Shown here one piece after another: positions 11,401 to 22,584 of a stretch of 64,000 nucleotides of DNA (position 1 is its first letter; each line of letters opens with the position of its first letter). Both the position numbers and the translations under genes were made by a program. The DNA comes from Linnemannia hyalina (taxonomy: Eukaryota; Mortierellomycota; Mortierellomycetes; Mortierellales; Mortierellaceae), in assembly GCA_019671135.1 (NCBI GenBank), contig JAHRHY010000019.1, positions 806,001 to 870,000 of the forward strand, in the 5' to 3' direction. The notes under the pieces were generated by a model that worked only from the letters and a program-made list of their open reading frames with translations, did no database searches and had not been told where the DNA came from.

Positions 11401-11624
11401 GGTCCTGTAGTTCTGTTTGTTGAAGGGAACATAAACGCAACGTTTCAAAAATGCCATGGTTAGCTTGGATTGGAAAAAATAACGACGTCAGGGAGAGTAA
11501 AAGGAATGCGGGGGGAGGGTAACAGAACAGAGTATCGAACGGATAATAAAACCAAGGATTGTTGCTGTATGTTACCTGCGTAGAACTGGACGGGCGATTC
11601 GAAGGTGTAAGTGAAAAAGGCCAT
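8424..11624 (-). CDS. LDB17: SPIN90/Ldb17/Dip1 family protein (Arp2/3 activator)
   Basis: Six exons read on the minus strand: 11576-11624, 11323-11412, 10585-10706, 9801-10014, 9437-9691 and 8424-9310. All junctions are GT-AG and keep frame, giving about 538 residues. Residues about 90-330 fit the leucine-rich SPIN90/Ldb17 domain (formerly DUF2013). Recognisable blocks are [17 protein letters not shown] (from about 161), [17 protein letters not shown] and [18 protein letters not shown], followed by [20 protein letters not shown]. In fission yeast the family member Dip1 activates Arp2/3 without a pre-existing filament; in budding yeast Ldb17 acts at endocytic actin patches. The same cortical role is inferred here. 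The last 200 residues are Ser/Gln-rich with basic-Pro patches ([11 protein letters not shown]), a plausible SH3-ligand region. Length fits the fungal family. Introns 2 and 3 are long (616 and 570 nt) and AT/CT-rich. The start has [16 protein letters not shown] encoded by a separate short exon. Confidence 0.9.
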
Positions 11625-12829
11625 TGTTGGTAGGGGAGGAGGTAAGTGTGGTAGGCTGTGGGTAGATGCAAGAGTGAGGGTGATCAGGTGTGAATCGGCA
11701 CTAAAGGAGAGTGGTATATGGTGAATGTGAGAACGGTATAATGAGCGTATGAGGCTCTATGGATGAATGGTGTGAGGATGGATGAATGTACAGAGGAAAG
11801 ACGATGCAGCAATGAAGGCCAAAGTAAGAGGTAAGGTGAGGAGGATGCAAAAGGGTATTGGGGTGAATGAAGGTGTTAATCAGAGGTGAGGATGAGAGTG
11901 AGAAGGTAAAAGAGAAGAGAGGAGTGAATGATGTCGACTGTTTGTCGGGTAGGGGTAGGATAGAACTATGAATTGGTAGGGCGTGTGGAGGGAGGGAGGA
12001 ACCTAGTGTCGAATGGGGTAAGGGGACAAGAAAGGAGGAACAACAGTCGGAAGGGAAGAAAAGAAAGGAAGAAAAGGTTAACGAAGAAAAGAAAGAGAAG
12101 AAAGAGAAGAAAGGAATGGCAGAAGACTTTGAAAGAAATACACAAAAGAATCGCCTTCTTCGACCATCAACTGCCTCTCTTTTCTTTAATTCTTTCTACT
12201 CCCTTTCATTCTCTCTCCTTTCTTTGTTATCGAAACTGTTTTTCGCAAGAGTTTCCATTCGAGCTGCAAAATGGGGTGAACGAGAGAGTCGTTGTGGACT
12301 TTCAATTCAATCTTTTACGCCGGCCGTTATTTTTTTGTTTTTAATCAAACATTATTCCTGATATGCCTCAATAAGACAGACAAAGTCATCAGTGATGGTG
12401 CCTGGGTGGTTGGGATCGTCCTTTTCCTTACACTTTTCTTAAGGGGGAAAAAGGTGAGCCATGGGACTCTCCTTGAACATCAGATGCACCTGTTGACATG
12501 ATAGTGTAGCCTTCCTCCATATGGCTATGAGTTGCAGTTTTCATTCAGATATCCCCTCCAAGGAAGGAAGGAACAACAGATTCATTCACAGCTGCAGTTG
12601 GTTCATAGGATAGTCCATTCATGAACCCGACGAATCACAGCCAGCCTGGCACCTTTAGGAAAAACTAGGCAAAGGATTCATCCAAAAGCAAATAAAGTGG
12701 GGGGGGGGAAGAGATCCGTGTCGGTACCTCAAACACCCAGTCACACTCAAAAACATTCTCAATATTGCAAACACATGGAGATATCGTGTTTTAATAGATG
12801 CTTGCTGGAGTACTCCTTGCGAACAGCGC
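11625..12829. other. Intergenic: LDB17 upstream region and PEX22 3' flank
   Basis: Both neighbours read leftward, so this holds the LDB17 promoter and the PEX22 3' UTR. There is a strong purine tract (about 12040-12120), and ATTAAA on the minus strand (12788-12793) lies just past the PEX22 stop and could be its poly(A) signal. No gene was recognised. Confidence 0.6.
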
Positions 12830-14568
12830 TTAATTGCTGTACTCGGGGTTGAGGCTGCTACGCATCAATTGGTCGGTCACCTCGACATAGCCCTTCCTGC
12901 CCGCCTGTGTCACATATCCAGACACCAACGGTTCGTGCTGTGGAGCCTTGAACACCTCCACAAACGAATCGCCCATTTGCCGTTGTTGACCGTTGACAAT
13001 CGAAGAGGATCCCAAATCAGCAAACGACGACACTCCTTCCTCTGATCCTCTTGAGGGAGATGAAGATGGCGATGAGCTCGATCGAATATGAGATCGAGTC
13101 ATCACATCCCCATCCTGCTCCTGTTGTTGTTGAGAAATAGACGACGCTCTGCTGTGTCCTGGCTTCTTTTGCACAAATACCACCTTGGGCACAACTCCCT
13201 GAACCAACTCAACAACACTCTGCCGTGCCTCCACATGGACCTGACTCTCAATATGGCGAACCACATGGCTGACTCCCTCCTCTGTCTCACAGATCAACAA
13301 CTGACGCGGGTCAATCAGCTTGGGCCCTTTGGTACCAACAGGTGAGATCAGACCTGCGTTCTCAAGCATCGTCAGGATCTGATCCCGTTCCCGTTCCTGC
13401 CCCAATTGTTGCTGTCTCTTGGCCTCTTCTTGCTCCTGAACCGTCATAACCCTTCCCTTGCCATTCGCTCGTTGACTATGCTGGTTTTGGTGTTGTGATG
13501 TTGGTTGCAAAGGTGGGCAGAGCAAGATCAGGTGCAGATTATAAGTCTCTGCGAGGTGGAAAAGTAAAGGAATTGCGCCCTCGACAAAGCCATAGTTAGG
13601 CGTGGTTGGATCTGGTGAAGGGTTCCATACGATTGTCTAGATGATGGTCGTTGTAAACCAACAAGGGATGAGAGCGAAGGTTAAGAAGGGGTTCTTGTTG
13701 AGCCAATTGAGTTGTATGCCGAATACAAAGTTTTCCTGCTTGTTCGTGAGCCGCGCTTTTCAACAACAAATATTAGAAAGATATGACAAAGATCGTTCCT
13801 TCCCAACCGAGCACAAGAACAAACAACGTGAACAGACAGTAGACACACGACTAACACAGTAGACGAAGGAGAACATACGTTTTTGAGGGAGATGGTCATG
13901 ACTTTACGATTCCGCTTGACAGTCCTGGCAATCTTGGAACCAAGTCGCGATAATGAAGACGCCTGAGGCTATTAGATACATACCATTGCGAAAGAAGGCA
14001 AATAGTGGGTAGTTAATGACCAATCTAGCTTTTTTTACAAGTGTCGATGGTGAGCACATGTCCACGGGCAAGCAAGCACCGACACCATGAAAAAAGGAGT
14101 GCTGCAATAACACGAAAAACAAGGTTCCTCCGTTTTCCGTGTGATCGATCCATCATCCAGTTGCACTTTGTCTGTCGAATGATTATTATCCTCTTTTCCT
14201 CTGTGTGTCTCCAGCCGATTCGAACGGCCCTCTCTTCCTGCTGTCTCGTTCGTTTCTCGTCAGAGGTGCTTCCGTGGTGGTTATCGTCGTCGCAAGAAAG
14301 AGAAAAGAGCAATTACCTCTGAGGATCGGGCGTCGCTTCCATCAGCTCCTGAGTTGTTATCCAAACTGGGGCGACCATTATGATCCAGACTAGGGCGTGA
14401 GTCGACTGTTCCGTTGCGACGACTGCTGCTGCTGCTATTTCCTCCTGCTCCCTTTTGTTGTTGTTGACGGTAGACATAGACACCCAAGGAGACCAGACTG
14501 CAGGCCAGGGTTGTGTAGGCGATCAGGGCGCCGATCTTTCTGTTCTTGTTCACTTGGCTCTTGCTCAT
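12830..14568 (-). CDS. PEX22: Peroxin-22-like peroxisomal membrane anchor for Pex4
   Basis: Three exons on the minus strand, 14317-14568, 13879-13962 and 12830-13636, join in phase 0 and encode about 380 residues. A short basic N-terminus (MSKSQVNKNRK) precedes one membrane segment at about residues 12-33 (GALIAYTTLACSLVSLGVYV), then a Ser-rich linker. The soluble domain starts at RKVMTISLKN, split exactly from TIVWNPSPDP by an intron, and continues NYGFVEGAIPLLFHLAETYN with LHLILLCPP. This pattern is typical of Pex22, which holds the Pex4 ubiquitin-conjugating enzyme on the peroxisome for Pex5 recycling. A Gln/Ser-rich insertion follows (about 160-330), making the protein longer than yeast Pex22. 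The ATG at 14568 is chosen because the membrane anchor follows at once; the frame stays open further upstream through CT-rich leader sequence. Confidence 0.85.
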
Positions 14569-15370
14569 TGTGTTTTTTGCTCGATTAAGTGATGAGTGAG
14601 GGTGAGAAGAGAGAGAGAAGAAGCGTGTGTGTATGCAGGTAGAAAGGGTGCCGACAGGTGGGAGGAATATGCGTGTGTTGTTTTTTTGGGGTGCGGGTGT
14701 GAGTGGGGGTGATCTTGCAAAGTGAACAGTAGGAAGCGAAGAGCTGAAAGTGTATGTGTGATTGCGATGCTTTACAGAAGAGAGGAAGAGGGGATAAACG
14801 AATGAATGAATGAGTGAAGAAGGGACCAAGCGAGCGGTAGACAAACAATAGGGTGTAGTCGGTGAGAATGGAGAATGGATTGGAGAGTATTTTGGTCGGT
14901 CGCTTGTTGGTCTGAAGGCAAGGACTCCTGTTGTGGTTGAGGTTGGAGGGAAGTAGGCGGGTGATGAACAACGGTGACAAAGGAAGGAAGGAACGTAGTA
15001 CGAGAGGGGAAGAGAAAGAGAAAAAGGAAGGAAGGAGAGAAAGAAAAGAAAGAAGGGGAAGAGACATGGGCCATGGGTCTCTGTTGTTCGCTTCCTGCTG
15101 TTGCAGGCAGAAAGGGGGCACAGACAGACTGACATATGAAAAAAGTCAATAATAATGACTAACGGGAAATCCAGCCGGGGTCCCGTCGTCCTCGTCCCCG
15201 CTCCACAAGTTCGGACAGAGGAGAAGCTTATTAGAGGGGACCCTGCTTGGTGGGGTGGGAACAAGGGGAGCCAATTGATTGCTCTCTTCTCCTCCCTTCC
15301 TTTTTTCCTTGACACACTCACTCACTTACAAGCAAGACATCCTTGATCCCATGGATCTCATGAAACCATT

Positions 15371-15405
<35 letters not shown>

Positions 15406-16317
15406 GCATGTGCCCAGCAGCAGACACACACTTAGTATCCAACGATGATCTCATCAGTCCATTCTTCCTTTCAGAGCACTTTACATCTTCTTGCGTAATT
15501 GCTTCTGCTGTTGCTTCCTAAAGCCAATAACAACGGTGTGTCGCAAGCAATGGCAATACCTTGACTCAGGGATGAGCCATCCAGCAGAATAGCCAGCAAA
15601 GTTATGCGTGTTTATCCGCTATCCGCTTGCCCGTCCATTCACTAGCCGACATCCGGCAGGTAAACCGAGGGCGCCACATTACACGAACAAATTCGGATCG
15701 GTCTTCACCTTTTTGATTTTCCCTTGCTCGTTTTCTACATCGATCATACCTCACAACGGGCTTGTTTTTGCTTCAAACGAGTTCAGTGGATCGATGTAAG
15801 TGTGGATTTTCTTGCCTGTGTGTTCCTGTCAGAGCATCTGCAACCCGCAACATGCCAATGCTACCTCCGTTCATCATGTTCTCGGCTGGGGAGAGGGGTC
15901 AGTGTGTGTGTGGGTAATAATCAATGAACTCAATTATGATCGGCTTGCATGCACCCTTGTCCCTTCCTTCTGTCGGAGCAAGAATACTTACCAGCTAGAG
16001 GGCGTTCATTCATTGTGCGATGCTCCCTCTCTGCACATGTCCATGTCCATGTCCCATCCCTTGGCTTCGCAAACAATGAGGCAGAGTGAGCTGATCAACC
16101 GACAGTCACATTTTTTTTTCTTTGCTGCTCTCGGTCTTGAACAAAATGAAAAAGTGGTCTGACAAAAGGTCAAAGAAAAGACATAAAGCTGATCACCTTC
16201 AACTCATCTCCTTCCTCCTTCCCTCATCTCTTCTTCTTTCTCTTCACTCTTCATCCCAAGGAACAGCAACGACCAACAACTCAACCAACTAACCAACACT
16301 CACAATAAGAATACAAT
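14569..16317. promoter_or_regulatory. Shared divergent upstream region of PEX22 and PPCS
   Basis: PEX22 reads left and the PPCS gene reads right from this 1.75-kb spacer. It contains purine tracts near 14985-15065, a CA dinucleotide repeat at 15372-15404, and a CT-rich stretch followed by an AACCAAC-rich leader just before 16318. No conserved protein is visible. Co-regulation is possible but not shown by any recognised site. Confidence 0.5.
15372..15404. repeat. CA dinucleotide microsatellite
   Basis: This is a pure CA run of about 33 bp in the spacer between PEX22 and the PPCS gene. Confidence 0.95.
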
Positions 16318-18593
16318 ATGGCCTCCGCACAACTCAACCACCCAACACCCATCAAGCCCTCTCCACTCAATGGCACACATCTCTCATCAGACAACTACGC
16401 CAACGGAGTCAACGGTCAGCAACACTACGTCCCCTCTCTCTCCTCAGGAGCATCCACACCCGCATCAACCGCAAGTCCAGGACCCGTATCGGCCGAAGTC
16501 TACTTCGCATCCCATGTCGCTCCCAAATCCCTCCCCGAGAACGCTGAAAAGATCCGCACCTTTGTTGACCGCCACATGCATGAAGGTCGTCGTGTCGTCC
16601 TTGTCACCGTACGTTCATCGTTCTTGTTTTAGCCGTTGTTTTTTTTTCTTGGGGGAAAGGGTTTGTGGAGAATGGATTGGTCGAAGATGGCGGTCACTGT
16701 CAGGATTTTTGATTTTCAGCATGGAGAACTACTTCGGCATTTTGTATTTCGCCTTGTACGGATCGACACACCCGGATCATTATTGTCATGCAGGACAGTA
16801 GGGAAGATGAAAGCAGAACTATCTTCATTTGCTTTTAAACCAGTCGCACCTGGCAAATATAGAGGGAAAGGGCTAGGAAGAGGGGGTATGCTCGTCATTT
16901 CCCGTCATGTCAGACAACATGAAGGTTTAGTGTATGAATGTGCGAAAGTGCCAATCGAGCAAACGGACAAACAGACCGATTAATGTTTGTTTGTTTGGCT
17001 GCTAGTCGTAGCGCCAAGTGCATTATTCATTTGTTATCAATCAGCCTTCCCTCGCTTCCTTCCCTGCTTCCCTCCTTCGGCGAATTCCCTCCCTCCGTCC
17101 GTCCCTTTGCTCATTGTCACTTCGGACTACTATCCTTTTTGGGCCATCCATTGTTCAACAAAAAAAAAACTCAGAGAGAGTGGGAGAGAGAGAAGGTCCA
17201 ACCTTACCCCACCAACAGGAACAGGACAAAGCAAATCCAAAAAGAAAAGAAAAGCGCGAGCGAGGTAGCGTACGGTTCACTTGACTAACCACACCTCTCT
17301 CCCTCATCCTTCATACGATTCACATCCAATCGGAATGGAAATCGAAAACGCAAACAGAGCGGAGGAACAACAGTGCCATTGGAGACACAGACGGTCCGGT
17401 TCATCGACAACTTCAGTGCAGGAACTCGTGGAGCCACATCGGCAGAATTCTTCCTGGAGGAGGGGTACGCCGTCATTTTTATGCATCGTCAGTTCTCGCT
17501 CCAGCCTTACTCCCGCCATTACAGTCATACTCGCAACTGCTTCTTGGAGTTTATGGAGGCCGATGACGAGGGTATCCATGGTACGTCTTTGCCTCTTGTT
17601 TTTTTTTGTTGGGTCAACAGGAAATTATGATTTCCGAACTTTTGAATTCGGAGTGTTGGGTGGGACAAGCAGGCAGCAGAATGCTTATCAGATTTTCTTT
17701 CTCTATGTTTTATCCTGACTGATTATTAGTGATGCCCTCGTATGTGGACAAGATGAGGACTGTCCTCGCCAAGTACCGAGCTGTAAGTCGAAAGAGACAG
17801 AGTCGCTTTGTACAAGGAAGCATGAATGGGCAAGGAGTAGCAGTCAAGGATGGAATAGAAGCCCATAGTCGAGGATGTTTCTCAATTAGACCTGCCTTTG
17901 ACGATGGTCTTTAACCATATGTCAGTTGGAGGCATCACTCGCAAGGACGATCATTGGACCCACGTCAACTGGAAAACAACCTTGCTGATATACAAACCCT
18001 CGTACCTTTCTTTGCAAATGTAGACACAGAAGGCAGGAACGTTGTTGACGCTGGACTTTGTGACGGTAAACGACTACCTCTTCCTCCTTCGCGAAGCAGC
18101 CCAGATCATCTCCAAGATGGACGTCAACGCCATGTATTACCTCGCTGCCGCCGTCTCAGACTTCTTCATCCCTGCCGACAAGATGTCTGAGCACAAGATC
18201 CAGTCGGGCGACGGACTCTTGAACCTCTCCATGGACCAGGTGCCTAAGATCTTGAAGCCTCTCGTCAACGACTGGACTCCCAAGGCGTTTATTGTTTCGT
18301 TCAAACTTGAGACCGATGAGGCGTTGTTGCCGATCAAGTCGCGTCAGGCTCTGAGGCGGTACGGACACCAGATTGTAATTGGAAATATCTTGACGACTCG
18401 AAAGAGGGTTGTCAAGATGATTACTATGGATTCTGAGAGTGAGATCCGGTTGACGGCGGAAGAGGATGAGGTGCAGCATATTGAGATTGAGTCGAGGATT
18501 GTGCCAGAGTTGATTCAAAGGCATACAGAGTGGATTGAGGATTGTGGTAAGCATGGGCGTTGTGGTATCCGTGTCCGTACTACCTCACAGTAA
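16318..18593 (+). CDS. CAB2: Phosphopantothenoylcysteine synthetase (CoA biosynthesis)
   Basis: Four exons, 16318-16608, 17358-17580, 17730-17782 and 18030-18593, give about 376 residues with frame kept at every GT-AG junction. The enzyme joins cysteine to 4'-phosphopantothenate in CoA synthesis. Eukaryotic PPCS features are clear: SGGTTVPLE (from residue 98), [19 protein letters not shown], then [16 protein letters not shown], an [19 protein letters not shown] block, and [20 protein letters not shown] (about 226-246), where the conserved lysine and Asp-Phe lie in the active site. The protein is a stand-alone synthetase with no decarboxylase domain, as usual in fungi. The first 60 residues are Ser/Pro-rich and poorly conserved. 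Intron 1 is long (749 nt). The C-terminus after IEDCG runs over a donor-like GTAAGC, so a further downstream exon cannot be excluded. AATAAA at 18673-18678 is the likely poly(A) signal. Confidence 0.93.
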
Positions 18594-18672
18594 GGACGGT
18601 GACATGACCGGATGATCATGGTTTTTCCTCTTCACTCTCTACTCTACCTTTTTCTATACGCGACCTAGACCT

Positions 18673-18678
18673 AATAAA
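18673..18678 (+). terminator. AATAAA poly(A) signal of the PPCS gene
   Basis: It lies 80 bp past the stop codon, in an AT-rich stretch. Confidence 0.6.
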
Positions 18679-19210
18679 TAAACACCTTATACACATAAAC
18701 AAACGTTGAGTTTCTGAGAGCAATTGGGCGCGCTATAATTTGCGCTGATGGAAAATCCTGGACGCGTCTATTTTTACTCGGTGGCAGCCACAGTGCAACA
18801 TCTCGCTCGCGTTGATTTTTTTGCCTTTTCCAACCTCACCTTTTCATTACCTTTCCCCTCTGTTAACCTCGACTCAATATCCCGCCAAGACTTGTCCGTG
18901 ATCGCTTTCGAAGGATGCAGGACAAACCCAAAGGGAAGCTCCAAGAATGTTTACCTCAATCTCCAGCATAGTTGTTTTATTCCCTGTGCAATGGTGTCAC
19001 ATTCTGGAACTGCGTTCGGTGGTTACACTGCCTTACATATGCTCTGTTCACATGAACAAAGCATCTGGGGAGGGAGCGTTTTTCTTCGTTTTTAGCAGTA
19101 GCAAGACTGGAAGGGGTTCTTCGTCTGGCACAAGAGAACTTTTGGGTCGTCAATATTGCGTTTCGGGACCTTGAATGGCGGAGGTGACTCGGTCGCCAGT
19201 AAGGCTAGGC

Positions 19211-19238
19211 GGGGGGGGGGGGGGGGGGGGGGGGGGGG
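19211..19238 (+). repeat. Poly(G) tract of 28 bases
   Basis: An uninterrupted run of 28 G on the plus strand lies between the two convergent genes. It could form G-quadruplex DNA, and the exact length is likely unstable or uncertain in sequencing. Confidence 0.9.
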
Positions 19239-19845
19239 AAGCATTGTGCGGGTGTACAGTACGTCTCTCTGAGGAGAGTACCAGGGTGGCAACAGTGACC
19301 AACTGTCTTGTTTGCATCTAGTCTACCATACCCCCTTTTTTTGGCCTTCACTGTAGCCTTACCGGCATCTCATTAACACACGTATCCTTTCATAAAGGGA
19401 AAAAAGCTCGGCGTGTGTGGAAGACTTTTCTCCGTTCGCATATGTGTTGAGGCTGTCGGGGTGCAGAGACTATGTGGATTAAAGGACGTTGTCAGGCTTG
19501 AAAAGGAGCGGAACAAGTCTGCGCGACCAGCGGCGGAAGGTAGGTCGCCCTTTTTTGTTCATCTACATGTTCCGTAGAAGTAATAGTGGTAATAAGCGTA
19601 CAAAGACGTGGTAGAGAAGTAACAGAACTGCGCGGAATTGGTTCTATTGATGTTTTATTTTACTGTTTGTGTAGCATCCTTTGACTGTCGGAAAGAATAA
19701 AGGAGAGAACGAAAAATGTACAAAGGGGGGGATGTTCACTTCCTTATTTTACGACTACAAAGAATACTACTGAAGATACTGTACAAGGTGTTGAAGAACA
19801 GAGAAACAAGAAAGCGATTGTTTTTGTTGTGTTGATGGAATGAGT

Positions 19846-22584
19846 TTAGAGGTCAGCGACGGTCATCTCAACATGCTGGTGCTGATGCGCCTCCGAGAAC
19901 TCATGGCACTGGTCCTCGTGGTCATCCAATAAGCTCGACAAGGGTGATGCGCTCGTGGGGGTAGGGATCGACGACACTGCAGCGGCGGCCGCTGCTGCCA
20001 CGGCGGCCGAGAAGGAGGTCGTGATGTGCATCGGGGGGACAGCCGACTGTGCGGTGGAGGTGGTTGTCAAATCTGCGCCCATTAGTCCTTCTGGTAGGAA
20101 ACGGTGCTGTTGTTGTTGTTGTTGTTGTTGCTGTTGGAAGCGGTGATGCTCGTGCTGGATCTGCTTCTGGAAGAACTGAGCTTGAGACAGAATTGGGGAG
20201 GGCGACATGGAGGAGGTGGTGGATTGGTCTTGTTGTTGCTGTTGTTGTTGGAGGTGGTGCTGGTTTTGCTGGTATGCGCTGAGGGACAAGGCGGCAGAGT
20301 AGCTGGAGAAGGAGTTGGCGTAGTCGTGCTGCTGCTGTTGTTGCTGCTGCTGTTGGCTATGACTCAAGTACTGCTCTGATAGCGTAGGCGAGTAATCACC
20401 AACGGACGAGGCCTCGGGGGACGCTTCCTCCTGTGACAAGAAGTGATGTTCAGGCAAGTCGGTAGGGCTATGGAGTCCCGAGGACATCATGGAGTGATGA
20501 TGGTGCGACTGGTGGTGGTGTCCTGGGTGCATGAGCTGGTGCAGCTCGAGCTTTGACAGGATCGAAGGGCTATCATCCGTCGTTGTTGATGAGGTGTTGA
20601 GGTGACCGCCAATGGACATGTCTGAGAGCGACATGCTCATGTTGAGGTGAGAGGCCAAGGCAGCATGGTGCTGCTGCTGCAACTGTTGTTGCTGTTGCTG
20701 ATGATGCTGTTGCGACTGTGCGACGGCAGCGGCAGCAGCAGCTTGGCTGTAGGCAGAGTGGAGATGTCCATTGCTTCCAAAGAAGCCCGAACCCGAATGA
20801 TTCATCATCGGCGAGATGGGTGAGATGGTACCATGTTCAGTCTTGGTGGTCATCATACCGTGCATCGACTGGCTGCTGTGCTGACCATAATGACCCAACC
20901 CGGTAGTGTTGCAAGTAAGTTGCAAGTGTGGGTGGTGCGAAGCTTGCTGCTGTTGCTGTTGTTGTTGCTGAACGTGGTGATGGTACTGTTGTTGTTGTTG
21001 CTGGGAGATGCAATGTTGAGGTTGAGGTTGGGGTTGAGGGGTGGGGGTCTGTTGATGACCTGGGTACTCGAACTCGTTGAGGATGGGACGTTTGTTCTTG
21101 CTGTACTTGCGGACTCCGAGGCAAGTCTGGCAGTTCTTGGTGAAGAGCGAGACGAGCTCTGCAGGGACCTTTGAGTACGATTTCGTGATCTGTCGTTGTG
21201 TGTGTCGAGGTTAAGGGGGAGGAGGATAGAGAATGGTAGGGTAGGATAGGAGGAATGATGAGAAGAATAGGAAATGAAGATATGGGAATATGTTGAAGAA
21301 TGTAGGGCAAGGTGGAGTCAGGGCAGGGTAGGGGAATGTAGACGATGGCAAAGAGAGTGGTAGATATTCGATTAGTACAATGTTCATTCAGAAATGAAGC
21401 GTAGCATAGGCAGCATGTAAGGGACGCGAGAAGTGCGTAAAAGAAGAAAAAAGAGCGAGAAATGGAGGGAAGGAAGGGGATGAATGAAAGGAGTCGCATC
21501 AATAGAAAAAAGAAGAGGAAAGGGAAGGAGGCAGAATAGGAGGCAAACAAGAGAGAAGGGAGGACTCATCGTTATTTTTCATGCACAGACTTCACTGATG
21601 CCATCATTGGCTCCGATTCAATTCGTCCACACGCGTCTCTTCTCTTCGCCTGAGGAATGGTCATTGGCTAGAATGATAAGCATAGATCAATAGTCGCATG
21701 CCCTTGCTCCTGCCACATTCAAACATTCAGACCATGTCACTATGTTGCTGAAAAAAGGGCTTTCATCGGACTGTCCCTCCTGAGAATGCTGTTTGTTGAC
21801 ACATACACCCATACACATGAATGCCTCCCTTTTTTCTCCCTCCACCCCCATCCCAACCCAAACTACCCGCATATACTTCATCGTACATGTAAACAGACAC
21901 ATAAATTGCATTCAAATTTCGCATGTCAACCCCCTTTTTGCAGCTCCTAGGGCTCACACACACAGAGAAACAACAAAGGGCCTACTACACCAGATAATTG
22001 GCACATCTAGATACAAGCAAGCCCACCCATCCCCTCTCCCAGTCCAATTGCCACTCCAAGAAATGAAAAACAAGGTTATGGGACAAAAAAAAAAGAGTTG
22101 TACTTACAGCAGCAAAGGTCTTGTCGCGTCCACCGTGTCCAATGATATGATGGAAATAGCACACCTTATCATACAACTGCTCACGAACACAAACAGGCTT
22201 GCCGTTCTTCTTGTCCATCAAGATCCTCAACTCGCCCACGACCGTAAACACAAAGTGCTTGCGGACCCACCACCGGAACTTGGGGTTGAAGATGGCCGTG
22301 TTCTCGGGGTTGGTCAACACCATCAAACAGTCGTTGGCGAGCTGCTGGTTGATCAGGGCCTTGTTGCGTTTACGGATGTGAAGCTGGTTAATGTATCCCT
22401 CGACCAGAGTCTCGAAGGTCTCTGGGCTGAGGAACGAGTATGTCTGGGGCATGTAGAGGCTAGAAGAGACCATGGCTGCTGTGGTGGCTGCTGCTGCTGC
22501 AGCGGCGGCGTTTGAGGCGGCTGCTACTGATGTTGGCGATGACGTGACGGAGAGGGATGTGGATGAAGAGTTGTTGGATGACAT
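19846..22584 (-). CDS. polyQ protein with integrase-type H2C2 zinc-binding domain
   Basis: Two exons, 22108-22584 and 19846-21189, join in phase 0 and give about 606 residues. After a Ala/Ser-rich start, residues about 50-185 form the only ordered part: ETLVEGYINQLHIRKRNKAL, FRWWVRKHF, and FHHIIGHGGRDKTFAA followed, across the intron, by YSKVPAELVSLFTKNCQTC. The His-x4-His (145/150) and Cys-x2-Cys (179/182) ligands and the GHGGRDKT signature match the H2C2 zinc-binding domain of Ty3/Gypsy integrases and of domesticated derivatives such as vertebrate KRBA2. No catalytic core of an integrase follows. Residues 200-600 are instead Gln-, His- and Ser-rich with many CAG/CAA runs, as in transcriptional regulators. 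A role in nuclear regulation is inferred, not shown. The gene looks intact, with an intron inside the domain, which argues against a live transposon. Confidence 0.75.

Larger units (their letters stand above)
18594..19845. other. Convergent 3' spacer between PPCS and the H2C2 gene
   Basis: The spacer is mostly unique sequence without a supported frame. It carries a 28-base G homopolymer, listed separately. Short frames around 18750-19100 lack any recognisable domain. Confidence 0.6.

Noticed and set aside
14569..15321. N-terminal extension of PEX22 upstream of its membrane anchor
   Set aside because: The extension is CT-rich leader sequence read as Ser/Pro/Phe/His. A basic start plus membrane segment at the downstream ATG matches the family.
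19955..20379. Plus-strand frames rich in Leu/Val/Cys opposite the polyQ gene
   Set aside because: They are antisense shadows of CAG/CAA repeats.
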